A DNA stretch of 64,000 bases from an uncultured Bacteroidales bacterium (lineage in GTDB: Bacteria > Bacteroidota > Bacteroidia > Bacteroidales > UBA932). The DNA is taken from positions 1 to 64,000 of the forward strand of contig CAMXAU010000008.1 of the NCBI GenBank assembly GCA_947179325.1. The letters are read 5' to 3'. A program made the position numbers and the translations under genes. Shown piece after piece: positions 55,587 through 64,000 of the stretch. The number at the start of each line of letters is the position of its first letter. Positions within the stretch are counted from its first letter, which is position 1. The notes beneath the pieces were generated by a model. The model saw only the letters and a program-made list of their open reading frames with translations. It had not been told where the DNA came from and did not search any database.

Positions 55587-56243
55587 ATGGTGGAGAAAAT
55601 ATATCATGATCCGGAAATAGGCGAGGTAAGGCTGCGCAAAAGCAGCCGCAGCAGGAGGGTGAGCATCCGTGTCCACCCTGTGCGCGGCATTGTCGTTACG
55701 GTCCCGTACCTTACATCATATGATACCGGCATGAAATTCTTTCTTGCCAAGAGGGAGTGGGTGAAGGCTGCCGTTGCGAGGCAGAATGAGGTGCAGAAGA
55801 ATGTGATGGCATTGACCCCGGGACAGGTGGAGGAACTGCGAGCTAAGGCCAGGGCGTGGCTTCCGGGGCGTCTCTCCGCTTTAGCTGCCACTTATGGGTT
55901 TGCATATAAGTCGCTTGCCATAAAGAACAACAAGTCCAATTGGGGCAGCTGTTCCACAAGAGGGAACATCAATCTTAACCTGAGGCTTGCTGCTGTGCCT
56001 GAGCCTTTGCGCGACTATGTGCTTCTGCATGAACTCAGCCATCTCCGCCATCATGACCACGGTCCTGGATTCCATGCCCTTCTCGAGAACCTGTGCCGTG
56101 ACAGGATGTCTGTTGCGCGGTATGAGGATGAAAGGGATGATAAGTTGAGGGCCGACATTCTCGTGTTCGCCGCACGCTCCAGGGCAGCCTTCCCCGTCAG
56201 TCATCTTCTCGAAAAGGCCATCCGTACATATCGCCTTGTCTGA
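55587..56243 (+). CDS. YgjP/SprT-like (M48/DUF45) metallopeptidase
   Basis: A 218-residue soluble zinc peptidase of the DUF45/YgjP family. The zinc motif HELSH is at 148-152 with LRHHDHGPGFHALL after it; upstream is NNKSNWGSCSTRGNINLNLRL, a family hallmark. No signal peptide. It converges with the MATE gene (stop codons two bases apart). Substrate unknown. Confidence 0.92.
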   Translation: MVEKIYHDPEIGEVRLRKSSRSRRVSIRVHPVRGIVVTVPYLTSYDTGMKFFLAKREWVKAAVARQNEVQKNVMALTPGQVEELRAKARAWLPGRLSALAATYGFAYKSLAIKNNKSNWGSCSTRGNINLNLRLAAVPEPLRDYVLLHELSHLRHHDHGPGFHALLENLCRDRMSVARYEDERDDKLRADILVFAARSRAAFPVSHLLEKAIRTYRLV

Positions 56244-56244
56244 A

Positions 56245-57603
56245 TCATATCTTTTTGCCTTTCCACCTGCCGCTCTTCAGATATGTCCCGCAAAGGATGA
56301 GCATTGCCGCTGCGTATATGTGCTCGGCTGTCCAGCAGATTGCGACGTCAGCTTTCAGGATGGTGATGACTACGGTGCAATATGCCATGTAGATTGCAAG
56401 CGCAGTCACCTCAAGCGCAAAGACGGTCTTCGTGTTTCCTGTCCCCGCAGATGCGTTGAAGCAGATGTTTGCCGGTATGTTTATGAGGTATGAGGACGCC
56501 ATCACGAGCATGGCCGGGACTGACGCCTCCACTATTTCCTTCATGTCGGTGAAGATGCCGATGACGTGCCGGGGGAATATTGCGAAGCATATGAGGAGTA
56601 TGGCTATTATGCCGTATGCCATGGCGATGACCTTTCCTACAAGGCGCGGTACATTGTCTTGCAGGCCTTCGCCTATCATGTTGCTGACGAGGGTGCTTCC
56701 TGTTGACGAAAAGGCCATGAGGAAGACCCACACTAAGCCGGATACATTCCTGACGATGTTTGAGACTGCAAGTGACCGTTCGCCGAGATGTTCTACGTAA
56801 AGGAAGAATATGAGCCATGTGGCTACGGAAAGGAAGGCTTCCACCATTGTCCATACAGACAGTGAGAGCATTCCCTTCAATTCTTGCGGGTCAAAGCGTG
56901 CTGCCTTGTCTAATCCGTATTTCGCCCTGTCGGTCTTTATACGGGCATATGCCATGAAGAATATCAGCGAGACCAGTTCTGCCATTGCCGAGCCGATGGC
57001 CGCTCCTGCTATTCCCAATGCCGGAAGGCCGAATTTGCCGAATATGAGGATCCAGTTGAACACGACATTGGACAAGACCATGACGATTGAGTTGAATGTC
57101 AGTGTCTTTGTCTGTGTGGTCCCGACATAGAATGCCCTGAACATGGCGGTGATGAAGGCGAAGAACAGGCCGAGTGTCCTCCATCTGACATAGCTGAGTG
57201 AGGCTGCCAGGATATGCTCGGAGGACACCATGCGTGACATGAGTGCCGGGGAGAATATCTCCGAGGCAGCCACAAGCACTGCCGCAAGGGCGATGAGGAA
57301 ATATACCCCGTGCCAGAAAATTTTCCCGGTATCCCTGTAGCGTTCCTCTCCGTTGCGTCTGCCGATTATGATCTGTGCCCCGAGGCTGAATCCGAATCCG
57401 AGCATGAAAATCACCATATAGTAGACGCTTGCGATGGCTGACGCCCCAAGTTCAATTTCACCGACTCTGCCGAGGAATGCCGTGTCTGTCATTCCTATCA
57501 GCTGCTCCATGATGAGGCTGATGAGAATCGGGTATGCCACTTTCCATATGTTTCTGTATGAGTATTTTCCCATTTCTTGATATGCGTTGCCGTGTATGTC
57601 CAT
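56245..57603 (-). CDS. MATE-family efflux transporter
   Basis: A 452-residue, 12-helix cation- or proton-coupled exporter of the inner membrane. The family start is visible (WKVAYPILISLIMEQLIGMTDTAFLGRVG within the first ~50 residues), as is the repeated half (SVWTMVEAFLSVATWLIF). The clan exports drugs, bile-type compounds or metabolites; the substrate here is not inferable. A consensus promoter lies at 57779-57809. Confidence 0.93.
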   Translation of the reverse strand: MDIHGNAYQEMGKYSYRNIWKVAYPILISLIMEQLIGMTDTAFLGRVGEIELGASAIASVYYMVIFMLGFGFSLGAQIIIGRRNGEERYRDTGKIFWHGVYFLIALAAVLVAASEIFSPALMSRMVSSEHILAASLSYVRWRTLGLFFAFITAMFRAFYVGTTQTKTLTFNSIVMVLSNVVFNWILIFGKFGLPALGIAGAAIGSAMAELVSLIFFMAYARIKTDRAKYGLDKAARFDPQELKGMLSLSVWTMVEAFLSVATWLIFFLYVEHLGERSLAVSNIVRNVSGLVWVFLMAFSSTGSTLVSNMIGEGLQDNVPRLVGKVIAMAYGIIAILLICFAIFPRHVIGIFTDMKEIVEASVPAMLVMASSYLINIPANICFNASAGTGNTKTVFALEVTALAIYMAYCTVVITILKADVAICWTAEHIYAAAMLILCGTYLKSGRWKGKKI

Positions 57604-57778
57604 CCTGATTTAATTGTATTAGTGCTTCCGCAGCCTGCCGTGCCAGTCCTTTCTGCCCTGGTCTTCCATGGCTGGCGGCAGTGTCTTTGCCGCCATGCTG
57701 TCTTTGTGTCTTATGTTTGGCCAATGAATCACCGGGCCTGCCATCTGTTTTGGTGCTCAGTCCCGGTGAAACGGCCGG

Positions 57779-57809
57779 CAAAGATACGGCTTTCCGCTGT
57801 CAGGTGCAA
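57779..57809 (-). promoter_or_regulatory. Promoter of the MATE gene
   Basis: Minus strand: TTG (57807-57809), 20 bp, TATCTTTG (57779-57786). The leader to the MATE ATG is about 170 bases. Confidence 0.6.
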
Positions 57810-58111
57810 CCCGCCGCGCCATGTATATTATTCCTCTGGTTACTCTTGCCATTTGTGTATCTTATTGTCATTATATAAGGAAACAGTGTTGATTTTTCTT
57901 TGGCTTTGGGGCGATGCGTTTTGTTGACCGCGTGGATTATGATGAAAATATCCGTTTCAGTCTCAAAAGCGGGCGCAGGTTGGGATTTACCACACAGGAG
58001 GTTTTGCATAAATATCAGCCCGGTTTGTAGGCTGATGTAAGCATCGTCAAATGTACATTGTTAAAACATGATGTGTAATCGGTGATTGCCTTTAAATTGG
58101 GAAATAGTAGT

Positions 58112-58119
58112 TATATTTG
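58112..58119 (+). promoter_or_regulatory. -7 box of pepC
   Basis: TATATTTG with ATTG at 58085-58088 (spacing 23). The ATG is at 58233, after a leader of about 105 bases containing the tandem repeat. Confidence 0.45.
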
Positions 58120-58166
58120 CTGTCCGGTGGCGGCGGACGTGGGCCATGTTGTGTGCCACTGGCCAA

Positions 58167-58198
58167 GATGGCATTCCGGATCAGGATGGCATTCCGGA
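58167..58198 (+). repeat. 18-bp tandem duplication in the pepC leader
   Basis: GATGGCATTCCGGA occurs at 58167-58180 and 58185-58198, an 18-base period. It lies in the untranslated leader between the -7 box and the start codon. Confidence 0.8.
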
Positions 58199-58232
58199 CC
58201 GTGCATTGATAAATTCTAAAAACACAGATATT

Positions 58233-59699
58233 ATGAAAAAAGTACTTATTGCAGCTGCCCTTTTGGCGGCGTCAGTCTTCCCTGCTATGGCTCAGCAGAG
58301 GGCCGGAAGCGTGGAGGGAGGCATCTCTCCGGAAATGCTGGAGCAGATAAGCAAGGGTTATGCAAATACCCCTGCTGACCGTGCAGTCAAGAATGCCCTT
58401 GCTGGAACAGCAATCAATGTCCTGGCTGTCAACTCCGAAAACGCAGCCATGATTGACACACATTTTTCAGACCGGGTGAGGACCAAGGGCATCACGGACC
58501 AGAAATCTTCCGGACGCTGCTGGCTCTTCACTGGACTGAACGTCCTCCGTGCCAAGATGATTGACAAATATGGGCTTGCAGCCTTCGAGTTTTCCCAGAA
58601 TTATCTGTTCTTCTATGACCAGCTTGAAAAATCCAATCTTTTCCTCCAGGGCATAATCGACACCAGGGAACTTCCTGCAGACGGCAGGACTGTCGACTGG
58701 CTGTTCTCCAATCCTCTCAGTGACGGCGGACAGTTCACCGGAGTGTCCAACCTTGTCACCAAATACGGTGTTGTCCCTTCGGATGTGATGCCTGAGACAT
58801 TCTGCAGCAACAACACTTCCCAGATGGCAATGCTCCTGAAACTGAAACTCCGTGAGGACGGACTGAGGCTGCGCGGTTCGTGGTCTGATTCTGTCGCCGC
58901 TGCCGGAAAACTGTCTAAAAAGTCACGTGAGACGGCCCTTGCAAATGCGGAAAAGGAACTCCGGAAGATGAAGACTGAAATGCTTTCTGAGATATATCAT
59001 TTCCTTGTGCTGTGCCTCGGTGAGCCTCCTGTGGAGTTTGAATGGGCGATGTATGACAAGGATGACAAACTGGTGAGCGTCAAGGAATATACGCCAAAGT
59101 CGTTCTATGCCGAATATATAGGAGAGGATCTTGAAAACAACTATATCATGGTGATGAACGACCCTTGCCGTGAATATGGGAAGGTCTATGAAATCGAATA
59201 TGACCGCCATGTGTATGACGGACATAACTGGCTTTATATCAATCTTCCGGTGGAACGCATCAAAGAAATGGCCATCGCTTCCATCAAGGACAATACTGCC
59301 ATGTATTTTTCATGTGATGTCGGAAAATTCTTCAGCCGCACCAAGGGTACCCTTGACCTTGCGAATTATGACTATGAGTCGCTTTCCGGATTTACTTTCG
59401 GGATGGACAAGAAGGAGAGGGTCCAGACTCATGCCAGCGGTTCGTCCCATGCGATGACCCTTATTGCAGTTGATGTTGACAAGGAGTCTGGGCTTCCGGT
59501 GAAATGGATGGTGGAGAACAGCTGGGGACCTTCCTCTGGCTACAAGGGATGCCTGATCATGACAGACGAGTGGTTCAATGAGTATATGTTCCGTCTCGTG
59601 CTGGAGAAGAAATATGTTCCGCAGGATATCCTTGACATGCTGAACCAGGAACCGGTTGCTCTCCCTGCATGGGACCCGATGTTCCTTCCGGAGGAGTAA
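58233..59699 (+). CDS. pepC: Aminopeptidase C (bleomycin hydrolase family, C1B), exported
   Basis: A papain-fold cysteine aminopeptidase. The 488-residue protein has the active-site Cys96 in SSGRCWLFTGLN, the His in GSSHAMTLI and the Asn in VENSWGP. Family members are usually cytosolic hexamers; this one begins with a clear signal peptide (MKKVLIAAALLAASVFPAMAQ), placing it in the periplasm or beyond. The frame is open to 58086, but 58233 begins the signal peptide. A terminator at 59752-59789 follows. Confidence 0.94.
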   Translation: MKKVLIAAALLAASVFPAMAQQRAGSVEGGISPEMLEQISKGYANTPADRAVKNALAGTAINVLAVNSENAAMIDTHFSDRVRTKGITDQKSSGRCWLFTGLNVLRAKMIDKYGLAAFEFSQNYLFFYDQLEKSNLFLQGIIDTRELPADGRTVDWLFSNPLSDGGQFTGVSNLVTKYGVVPSDVMPETFCSNNTSQMAMLLKLKLREDGLRLRGSWSDSVAAAGKLSKKSRETALANAEKELRKMKTEMLSEIYHFLVLCLGEPPVEFEWAMYDKDDKLVSVKEYTPKSFYAEYIGEDLENNYIMVMNDPCREYGKVYEIEYDRHVYDGHNWLYINLPVERIKEMAIASIKDNTAMYFSCDVGKFFSRTKGTLDLANYDYESLSGFTFGMDKKERVQTHASGSSHAMTLIAVDVDKESGLPVKWMVENSWGPSSGYKGCLIMTDEWFNEYMFRLVLEKKYVPQDILDMLNQEPVALPAWDPMFLPEE

Positions 59700-59751
59700 T
59701 GCTATATTGAAAATCTGGTGATAAGGCCGAGGCCGGCCACACTGGAAACGG

Positions 59752-59789
59752 AAAAAGGGGCTTGGCTAAACTTGTTAGCCGGCCCCTTT
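59752..59789 (+). terminator. Terminator after pepC
   Basis: A long stem of AAGGGGC...TGGCTAA with TTAGCC...GCCCCTT (one bulge) flanked by A and T runs, about 55 bp past the pepC stop. Confidence 0.7.
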
Positions 59790-59926
59790 GTGTAAAATGT
59801 CTCGTGTGGAATGTTTCGCTTTGCACAATGCATCTGCAGTCAGCTGGAGGTCTGGAGCCCGATATAGTTGTAAAATTGCTTATTGTTGAATATATTCGCA
59901 ATGGAATTTTAAAAGAGGATATATTT

Positions 59927-60445
59927 ATGCTAAAGAGATTAGTTGTAGCAGCAGTGGCCATGATGTCTTCATATATGGCTTTCGCACAGTATCAGCAGGA
60001 CTTGTTTTCACAGAGTAAAGCAGACAAGGTTGAATATATGACCTATTCAGGAGGGCGTCTCTATCTTGGAGGACGTATGATTGCGGATGAATATGCGTGG
60101 GAGCATATCGGACGTGAACTGTATGAGACTACATACCGTGGTGCAAGGATGCAGTACCGTGCAGGAAAGGCTATGACTATTGTAGGCTCCTGTCTGACTG
60201 GACTCGGCCTTGGCCTTATGATTGGAGGCGTTTCTGCAGATGACGAGTATGCGGTAGCTGCCGGAGCAGTGTCCTTTGCCTTGGCGCAGCCTGTCCTTGG
60301 AGGCGGAATCGCATTTCTCTGTGTCGGAAAAGGACGTCTCAACTGGCTTGCACAGGAGTATAACTACAATGCCGGCAAGGTACGCCAGCCTCAGCTGTCT
60401 TTTGGTGCAACACGCAGCGGATTCGGACTTGCCTTGAATTTCTGA
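59927..60445 (+). CDS. Small exported membrane protein (172 aa), unknown function
   Basis: A 172-residue protein with a signal peptide (ending YMAFAQ) and two Gly/Ala-rich hydrophobic segments (about 86-103 and 111-133, GLGLGLMIGG and AVSFALAQPVLGGGIAF). The tail (LSFGATRSGFGLALNF) ends in Phe like an outer-membrane strand. I do not recognise a family. The ATG at 59927 is chosen for the signal peptide; the frame is open to 59762. It is separated from pepC by a terminator. Confidence 0.65.
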   Translation: MLKRLVVAAVAMMSSYMAFAQYQQDLFSQSKADKVEYMTYSGGRLYLGGRMIADEYAWEHIGRELYETTYRGARMQYRAGKAMTIVGSCLTGLGLGLMIGGVSADDEYAVAAGAVSFALAQPVLGGGIAFLCVGKGRLNWLAQEYNYNAGKVRQPQLSFGATRSGFGLALNF

Positions 60446-60484
60446 CGGTAATTCCTCTGCAGGTCCGGCTGCCGGACGAGTTTT

Positions 60485-61849
60485 CTACAGGAACAGGTTG
60501 GTGACAAAGACTGTCACGATTACTATAGGGGCAACATATCTCACCAGAAAACGTACAGCCGGATAAATCCTTGAATTGAATTTGAGCGTCCCGTTGTTGG
60601 TGAATTCCCTGCGGACTATGGCACTGTCCATTTTCCATCCAACGAAAACTGTAAACAGCAGGCCGCCGAATGTCATCAGGAAATTTGATGTCAGCGTGTC
60701 GCAGAAACTGAAGATAGTCATTCCTGATATCCTGAATTCTCCAAGAATACCGAACGATAGTGAGCATGCTATACCGAGAATCCAGGCGAAGGAGAATATG
60801 GCAAGAGTGGCTTTTCTTCGTGACACTCGATGCTCTTCAACCAGATACGCAACTCCTACTTCAAACATCGATATTGCTGAAGACAGTGCCGCGACAGTTA
60901 TCGAGATGAAGAATATTACTGCAATGATGCTGGATATAACAGGTGAAACATCGCTCATCTGTGCAAATATGTAGGGAAGTGTCTCGAAAATGAGTCCTGG
61001 GCCAGCCCCTGGTTCCAGCCCTGCAGCGAATACAGCCGGCATAATGGCGAATCCAGCAATCAGTGCGAACAGCAGGTCAAATCCAGCCGTGCCGAGTCCT
61101 GATACAAAAATGTCTTCCTTCTTCTGCACATACGAAGAGTATGTCAGGATTGTCCCGACCCCGAGTGAAAGCGAGAAGAACGCCTGTCCCATGGCGGCCG
61201 CCACAGCTGTCGGTGTGAGTTTGCTGAAATCAGGTTTCAGCATATAGCTTATGCCCTCTCCCGCTCCAGGCAGGAATATTGAGTATATCATAATCATCAG
61301 CATAAGCATGAAAAGTACGGGCATCGTTATGTTGCTGAACTTCTCTATGCCTTTCTTCACACCTCCAAGTATCACTATGGCGCATCCCATCAGGAATACT
61401 GTATGGCAGAGGACCGGCCCTCCGGTGGAGGATGAGAACTGGCTGAATTCCGATGCTGCATCTGTTATGCTTCCAGAATGGAACCCATCGCTTATTGACT
61501 TGATCAGATATTCAATGCTCCATCCGCCTACAACACTGTAGTATGACAGTATTATTACAGGGGTGATGACAGTAAGCAGTCCCAGGCTGCTCCATCTTGT
61601 GCCAGGCGCGAGCTGCCTGAATGCACCGAAAGTGCTTTTCTGGGTGGCACGCCCGATTATAGACTCCGACAGGAAGATCGGCAAGGCAAGGAATACCGAG
61701 CATATGACATATACTATTATGAATGCTGCCCCTCCATATTGCCCTGCCATATATGGGAATCTCCAAATATTTCCCAAGCCTATCGCAGAGCCGGCCATGG
61801 CCATGATCACTGCCAGCCTGCTGCCGAAATTTTCTCTTTTTCTGTCCAT
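60485..61849 (-). CDS. Sodium-dependent transporter, NSS/SNF family
   Basis: A 454-residue LeuT-fold symporter using the Na+ gradient to import amino acids or related compounds. The N-terminus has the signature GSAIGLGNIWRFPYMAGQYGG (helix 1 with its substrate/Na+ site). About 11-12 helices follow. The product of an active NQR pump would energise it. Substrate unassigned. It lies on the minus strand, 54 bp downstream of truB, possibly in one transcript with truB and rpiB. Confidence 0.94.
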   Translation of the reverse strand: MDRKRENFGSRLAVIMAMAGSAIGLGNIWRFPYMAGQYGGAAFIIVYVICSVFLALPIFLSESIIGRATQKSTFGAFRQLAPGTRWSSLGLLTVITPVIILSYYSVVGGWSIEYLIKSISDGFHSGSITDAASEFSQFSSSTGGPVLCHTVFLMGCAIVILGGVKKGIEKFSNITMPVLFMLMLMIMIYSIFLPGAGEGISYMLKPDFSKLTPTAVAAAMGQAFFSLSLGVGTILTYSSYVQKKEDIFVSGLGTAGFDLLFALIAGFAIMPAVFAAGLEPGAGPGLIFETLPYIFAQMSDVSPVISSIIAVIFFISITVAALSSAISMFEVGVAYLVEEHRVSRRKATLAIFSFAWILGIACSLSFGILGEFRISGMTIFSFCDTLTSNFLMTFGGLLFTVFVGWKMDSAIVRREFTNNGTLKFNSRIYPAVRFLVRYVAPIVIVTVFVTNLFL

Positions 61850-61903
61850 TTGATATAAGTTCGTGTCTTTATGCGGTTACTGGGCCTTGTGCAGTGAGAC
61901 ATC

Positions 61904-62944
61904 TCATTTGGCTGGGGAGCAGATGCTGTCCGTGTTCTGCAAGAGCTTGATTGCCATCTCTACGCTGACAGCATTCTCCACCCTGAAATCTCCTGACCTG
62001 CTTCTCTGCAGGCTGTCCAGATGTGCGCCTGAGCCAAGGGCTTCGCCGAGGTCACGTGCGAAGGCTCTCACATATGTGCCTTTGCTGCATGCCATCCTTA
62101 TTTCGGCACGTGGCAGCCCGAGCGCGGAATTGTCTGTCACATTGATACGGGAAGACGCCTTTGAGACAGGCTCCTGTATTGGACTTACATGATTGTTGCA
62201 TCCTTCCGTCAGGCTTGCCGGCTTGTCTGAAGCCTGGAAATCGCCCGTTGACGGCTCAAATGAAAGCAGCTCCAGCTCTGTGACATTTATCTTTGAGGAA
62301 CGGATAAGCTCTTTGGCGGCCTCGTCAAAAGTGCCTTCATTGACGGCATTGTCAAGCGCGTCCTTGCCTGACTCCCTGAAGAGTCTGCGTGCGAGTTCAT
62401 ATGCACGTATGCCGTCTACTGACTTTGCGGAGAATAGCGGTGCAATCTGCTCCTGCTCTCCGATGAAGCCTTCAAGGGCCTTCCTTATGCCGTCTTCATC
62501 AATATGTGCATATGGGAAAAATCTGTCGATCTCTTTTTCAAGGTCGTATGAAGGGGTCGTCGCCCCGAATGTGATTCCGGCAACATACTCCTTGTCATGC
62601 GACTGGAAAGTCTCGGCCATCTTTGTGGCATTTCCTATACATACAAGCAGGACTCCAGTCGCGAGGGGGTCGAGCGTCCCGGCATGCCCGACTTTCAGGC
62701 TCTTTTTCCCGAAATGCCTGATTGCAGCGAATTTCACTTTGCGTATGACATCGGCAGATGTCCACCTGTAGGGCTTGTCTATAGGTATGACGATGCCTCC
62801 GGGATAATCAGCGATGTCGTGCGACAGTCCCGCAGTTCCCGGACTTGCAATGAAAGGCATGGCATGGCTGTCCGTCTGCTGTGCAGTATTTCCTGTCTTA
62901 AGTATTCCGTCCTTCTCTTGCGGCTTCATGTGCAGATGGGTCAT
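61904..62944 (-). CDS. truB: tRNA pseudouridine(55) synthase
   Basis: Makes pseudouridine 55 in the T-loop of all elongator tRNAs. The catalytic Asp92 is in HAGTLDPLATG and the tail has KGTYVRAFARDLGEALG. Two additions make it long (346 residues): about 45 extra N-terminal residues before GIVIPIDKP, and an insert of about 45 residues (roughly 230-275, with SKASSRINVTD) before the second half. A later start is possible, but no obvious Met fits. rpiB lies upstream, three bases away. Confidence 0.94.
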   Translation of the reverse strand: MTHLHMKPQEKDGILKTGNTAQQTDSHAMPFIASPGTAGLSHDIADYPGGIVIPIDKPYRWTSADVIRKVKFAAIRHFGKKSLKVGHAGTLDPLATGVLLVCIGNATKMAETFQSHDKEYVAGITFGATTPSYDLEKEIDRFFPYAHIDEDGIRKALEGFIGEQEQIAPLFSAKSVDGIRAYELARRLFRESGKDALDNAVNEGTFDEAAKELIRSSKINVTELELLSFEPSTGDFQASDKPASLTEGCNNHVSPIQEPVSKASSRINVTDNSALGLPRAEIRMACSKGTYVRAFARDLGEALGSGAHLDSLQRSRSGDFRVENAVSVEMAIKLLQNTDSICSPAK

Positions 62945-62947
62945 GTG

Positions 62948-63379
62948 CTATTCCTGGGGAATCTTGTTGATGCGCTTGAGATGGCGGCCTCCCTCAAATT
63001 CCGTGTCCAGCCATGCGTCCGTAATCTTCAGGACTTCCTCAAACGGGATGAAACGCGCAGGCATTACCAGTACGTTTGCGTTGTTGTGCTGTTTGACAAG
63101 TACGCCTACAGCCTCGCTCCATGCAAGGCCGGCGCGTATGCCTTTGTGCTTGTTCAGGGTCATTGCCATACCGTTTCCGGTGCCGCAGAATGCCACACCG
63201 AGGTCTACTTCACCGTTTTCGACTGCAGATGCAAGCGGATGTGCCACATCCGTATAGTCCATGCTGTCCGTCGTGTCAGTGCCGAAATTCACAATTTCAT
63301 AGCCTTTGCCCGTCAGGTACCCGGACAGGCGGTTCTTATAGTCCACTCCCGCGTGGTCATTGCAGATTCCTATTTTCAT
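62948..63379 (-). CDS. rpiB: Ribose 5-phosphate isomerase B
   Basis: Interconverts ribose 5-phosphate and ribulose 5-phosphate in the pentose phosphate pathway. The 143-residue protein has the RpiB/LacAB opening (KIGICNDHAGVDYK) and the active-site loop FCGTGNGMAMTLNKH with the catalytic Cys. A Met two codons upstream (63385) is an alternative start. It is followed three bases later by truB, which suggests one operon. Confidence 0.94.
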   Translation of the reverse strand: MKIGICNDHAGVDYKNRLSGYLTGKGYEIVNFGTDTTDSMDYTDVAHPLASAVENGEVDLGVAFCGTGNGMAMTLNKHKGIRAGLAWSEAVGVLVKQHNNANVLVMPARFIPFEEVLKITDAWLDTEFEGGRHLKRINKIPQE

Positions 63380-63750
63380 CGTCAATTGAATTTAAGCGGC
63401 ACAAATGTACAAATAAAACACAATAAGCTGTTTCCTTTCTTATATAAAATGCGGCGTATGTTGCATATTCGATTGTTGTTCAATGAGTTGTATTTTATGT
63501 GCGGCAGGATGTCACCCGCCCCTATATGAGTCTAAGGTGTTTTGCAGTGCGGCACTCCGGATTCTCTTTGTTGTTGTGTCAGATGAATTTCGCACTTTTG
63601 CCATGAGGCTTTCAACTTCATTTCCTCCGAAATTCACTTTTCCACGGTGCCCGGAGGATTTTTTATTCCATTTTACTAAGATGTTAAAGATTTATTGTCT
63701 TGACAATCAATTGTTTGTGTTTTTAAAATTTATCTCGTGGCTATCCATAA
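63380..63750. other. AT-rich intergenic region before rpiB
   Basis: Contains a minus-strand TACATTTG (63402-63409), the probable -7 box of rpiB, and AT-rich DNA to the 3' end of the next minus-strand gene. Open frames here (for example 63483-63773) show no recognisable protein. No hairpin terminator was found for the downstream gene. Confidence 0.5.
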
Positions 63751-64000
63751 TTAAAACTTTCTCTCTGCAATGAACCTCTTGAGGAGGAAGGCCAGGAAGT
63801 ATGGAAAGGTGTAGAACTTGCCGTTGAAGCCGATGTTCTTGTAGCCGAACTTGATTCCATACTTGATGTCCGGATATTTGTCCTCCTTCAGCAGGTTGTT
63901 CAGGGACGCTGTGGCTCCATCTGTTGCCTTGACTTCCACCGGAATGAGTGAGTCTGCATCTCTCACGAAGAAATCCATTTCAAGAGCAGGTTTGTCACTG
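63751..64000 (-). CDS. ATP-binding protein with DUF4143 domain, partial (C-terminus)
   Basis: The last 83 or so codons of a minus-strand gene that continues past the right edge. The sequence ALEMDFFVRDADSLIPVEVKATDG is the nuclease-like C-terminal core of DUF4143 proteins, AAA ATPases common in Bacteroidales and often linked to mobile or defence-like contexts. The N-terminal ATPase part is outside the window, so neither start nor completeness can be judged. Confidence 0.75.
   Translation of the reverse strand, partial: SDKPALEMDFFVRDADSLIPVEVKATDGATASLNNLLKEDKYPDIKYGIKFGYKNIGFNGKFYTFPYFLAFLLKRFIAERKF

Larger units (their letters stand above)
57604..58232. other. 629-bp intergenic region between MATE and pepC
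   Basis: Holds the MATE promoter (57779-57809, minus), a 7-bp-stem hairpin ATCAGCC/GGCTGAT (58014-58036), the pepC -7 box (58112-58119) and an 18-bp tandem duplication (58167-58198) in the leader. The short open frames here show no recognisable protein. No known riboswitch could be matched. Confidence 0.55.

Noticed and set aside
58130..58170. GCCACTG in the pepC leader, as in cobalamin riboswitches
   Set aside because: Only that short piece matches. The other conserved blocks and the expected stem order are absent.
63483..63773. 96-codon plus-strand frame left of the DUF4143 gene
   Set aside because: No domain, AT-rich low-complexity end, and it overlaps the end of the minus-strand gene.

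Overview
The window comes from a member of the order Bacteroidales (phylum Bacteroidota). The evidence is two SusC/SusD outer-membrane uptake loci, a pair of Mfa1/FimA-type fimbrillin lipoproteins, a FeoA-FeoB fusion, a six-gene Na+-pumping NQR operon, and many Bacteroidota promoters (-7 TAnnTTTG, several with -33 TTTG exactly 19 bp upstream). Genus cannot be fixed by eye; an uncultured gut lineage is plausible. No phage, insertion sequence, CRISPR array or rRNA operon was seen.

Layout. 1-6.6 kb: tRNA-Asp, uvrA, two fimbrillin-like lipoproteins and an orphan DUF47/PhoU-like gene. 6.6-12.6 kb: nqrABCDEF on the minus strand. 12.6-15.2 kb: a PcrA/UvrD helicase with a Gly/Tyr/Arg-rich linker. 15.3-23.5 kb: a glycan locus of DUF4493/DUF6359 lipoprotein, SusC, SusD-like_2, GH18 and DUF1735-LamG, resembling endo-beta-N-acetylglucosaminidase (N-glycan) loci. 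Its SusC is split by a run of eight G residues between signal peptide and mature protein. 23.6-32.1 kb, minus strand: an S9 (DPP-IV-like) peptidase, SusC, SusD, a 69-residue lipoprotein and a Calx-beta-like lipoprotein, which looks like a peptide/protein uptake locus. 32.4-34.9 kb: feoAB. 35.0-35.6 kb: a gene-free stretch with a long hairpin, then tRNA-Met and tRNA-Gln.

35.7-48.2 kb is housekeeping: ispF, a small membrane protein, mutL-rhomboid-EEP phosphatase-tsaC, rsmE, a YfcE-like phosphodiesterase, a very Cys-rich lipoprotein, radA followed by a membrane-anchored peptide-deformylase-like protein, dacB and galE. 48.3-64 kb: an HD-type histidine phosphatase, pnp, rpsO, a TonB-dependent beta-barrel receptor, a YgjP-like metallopeptidase, a MATE exporter, an exported aminopeptidase C, a small membrane protein, a Na+-dependent (NSS) transporter, truB, rpiB and the 3' end of a DUF4143 ATPase running off the right edge.

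How the genes may work together (inference): the NQR pump makes the sodium gradient that the NSS transporter, and perhaps the MATE exporter, could use. Several exported proteins (S9 peptidase, RagAB-like importer, exported aminopeptidase C) point to peptide feeding, and the GH18 locus to N-glycan harvest. The strongest candidate for something new is the G8 tract in the glycan-locus susC. One base fewer restores the full reading frame, so it could be a phase-variable on/off switch, or a sequencing error. Other items of note are the anchored deformylase, the 13-cysteine lipoprotein and a CCxCC tail on NqrC.
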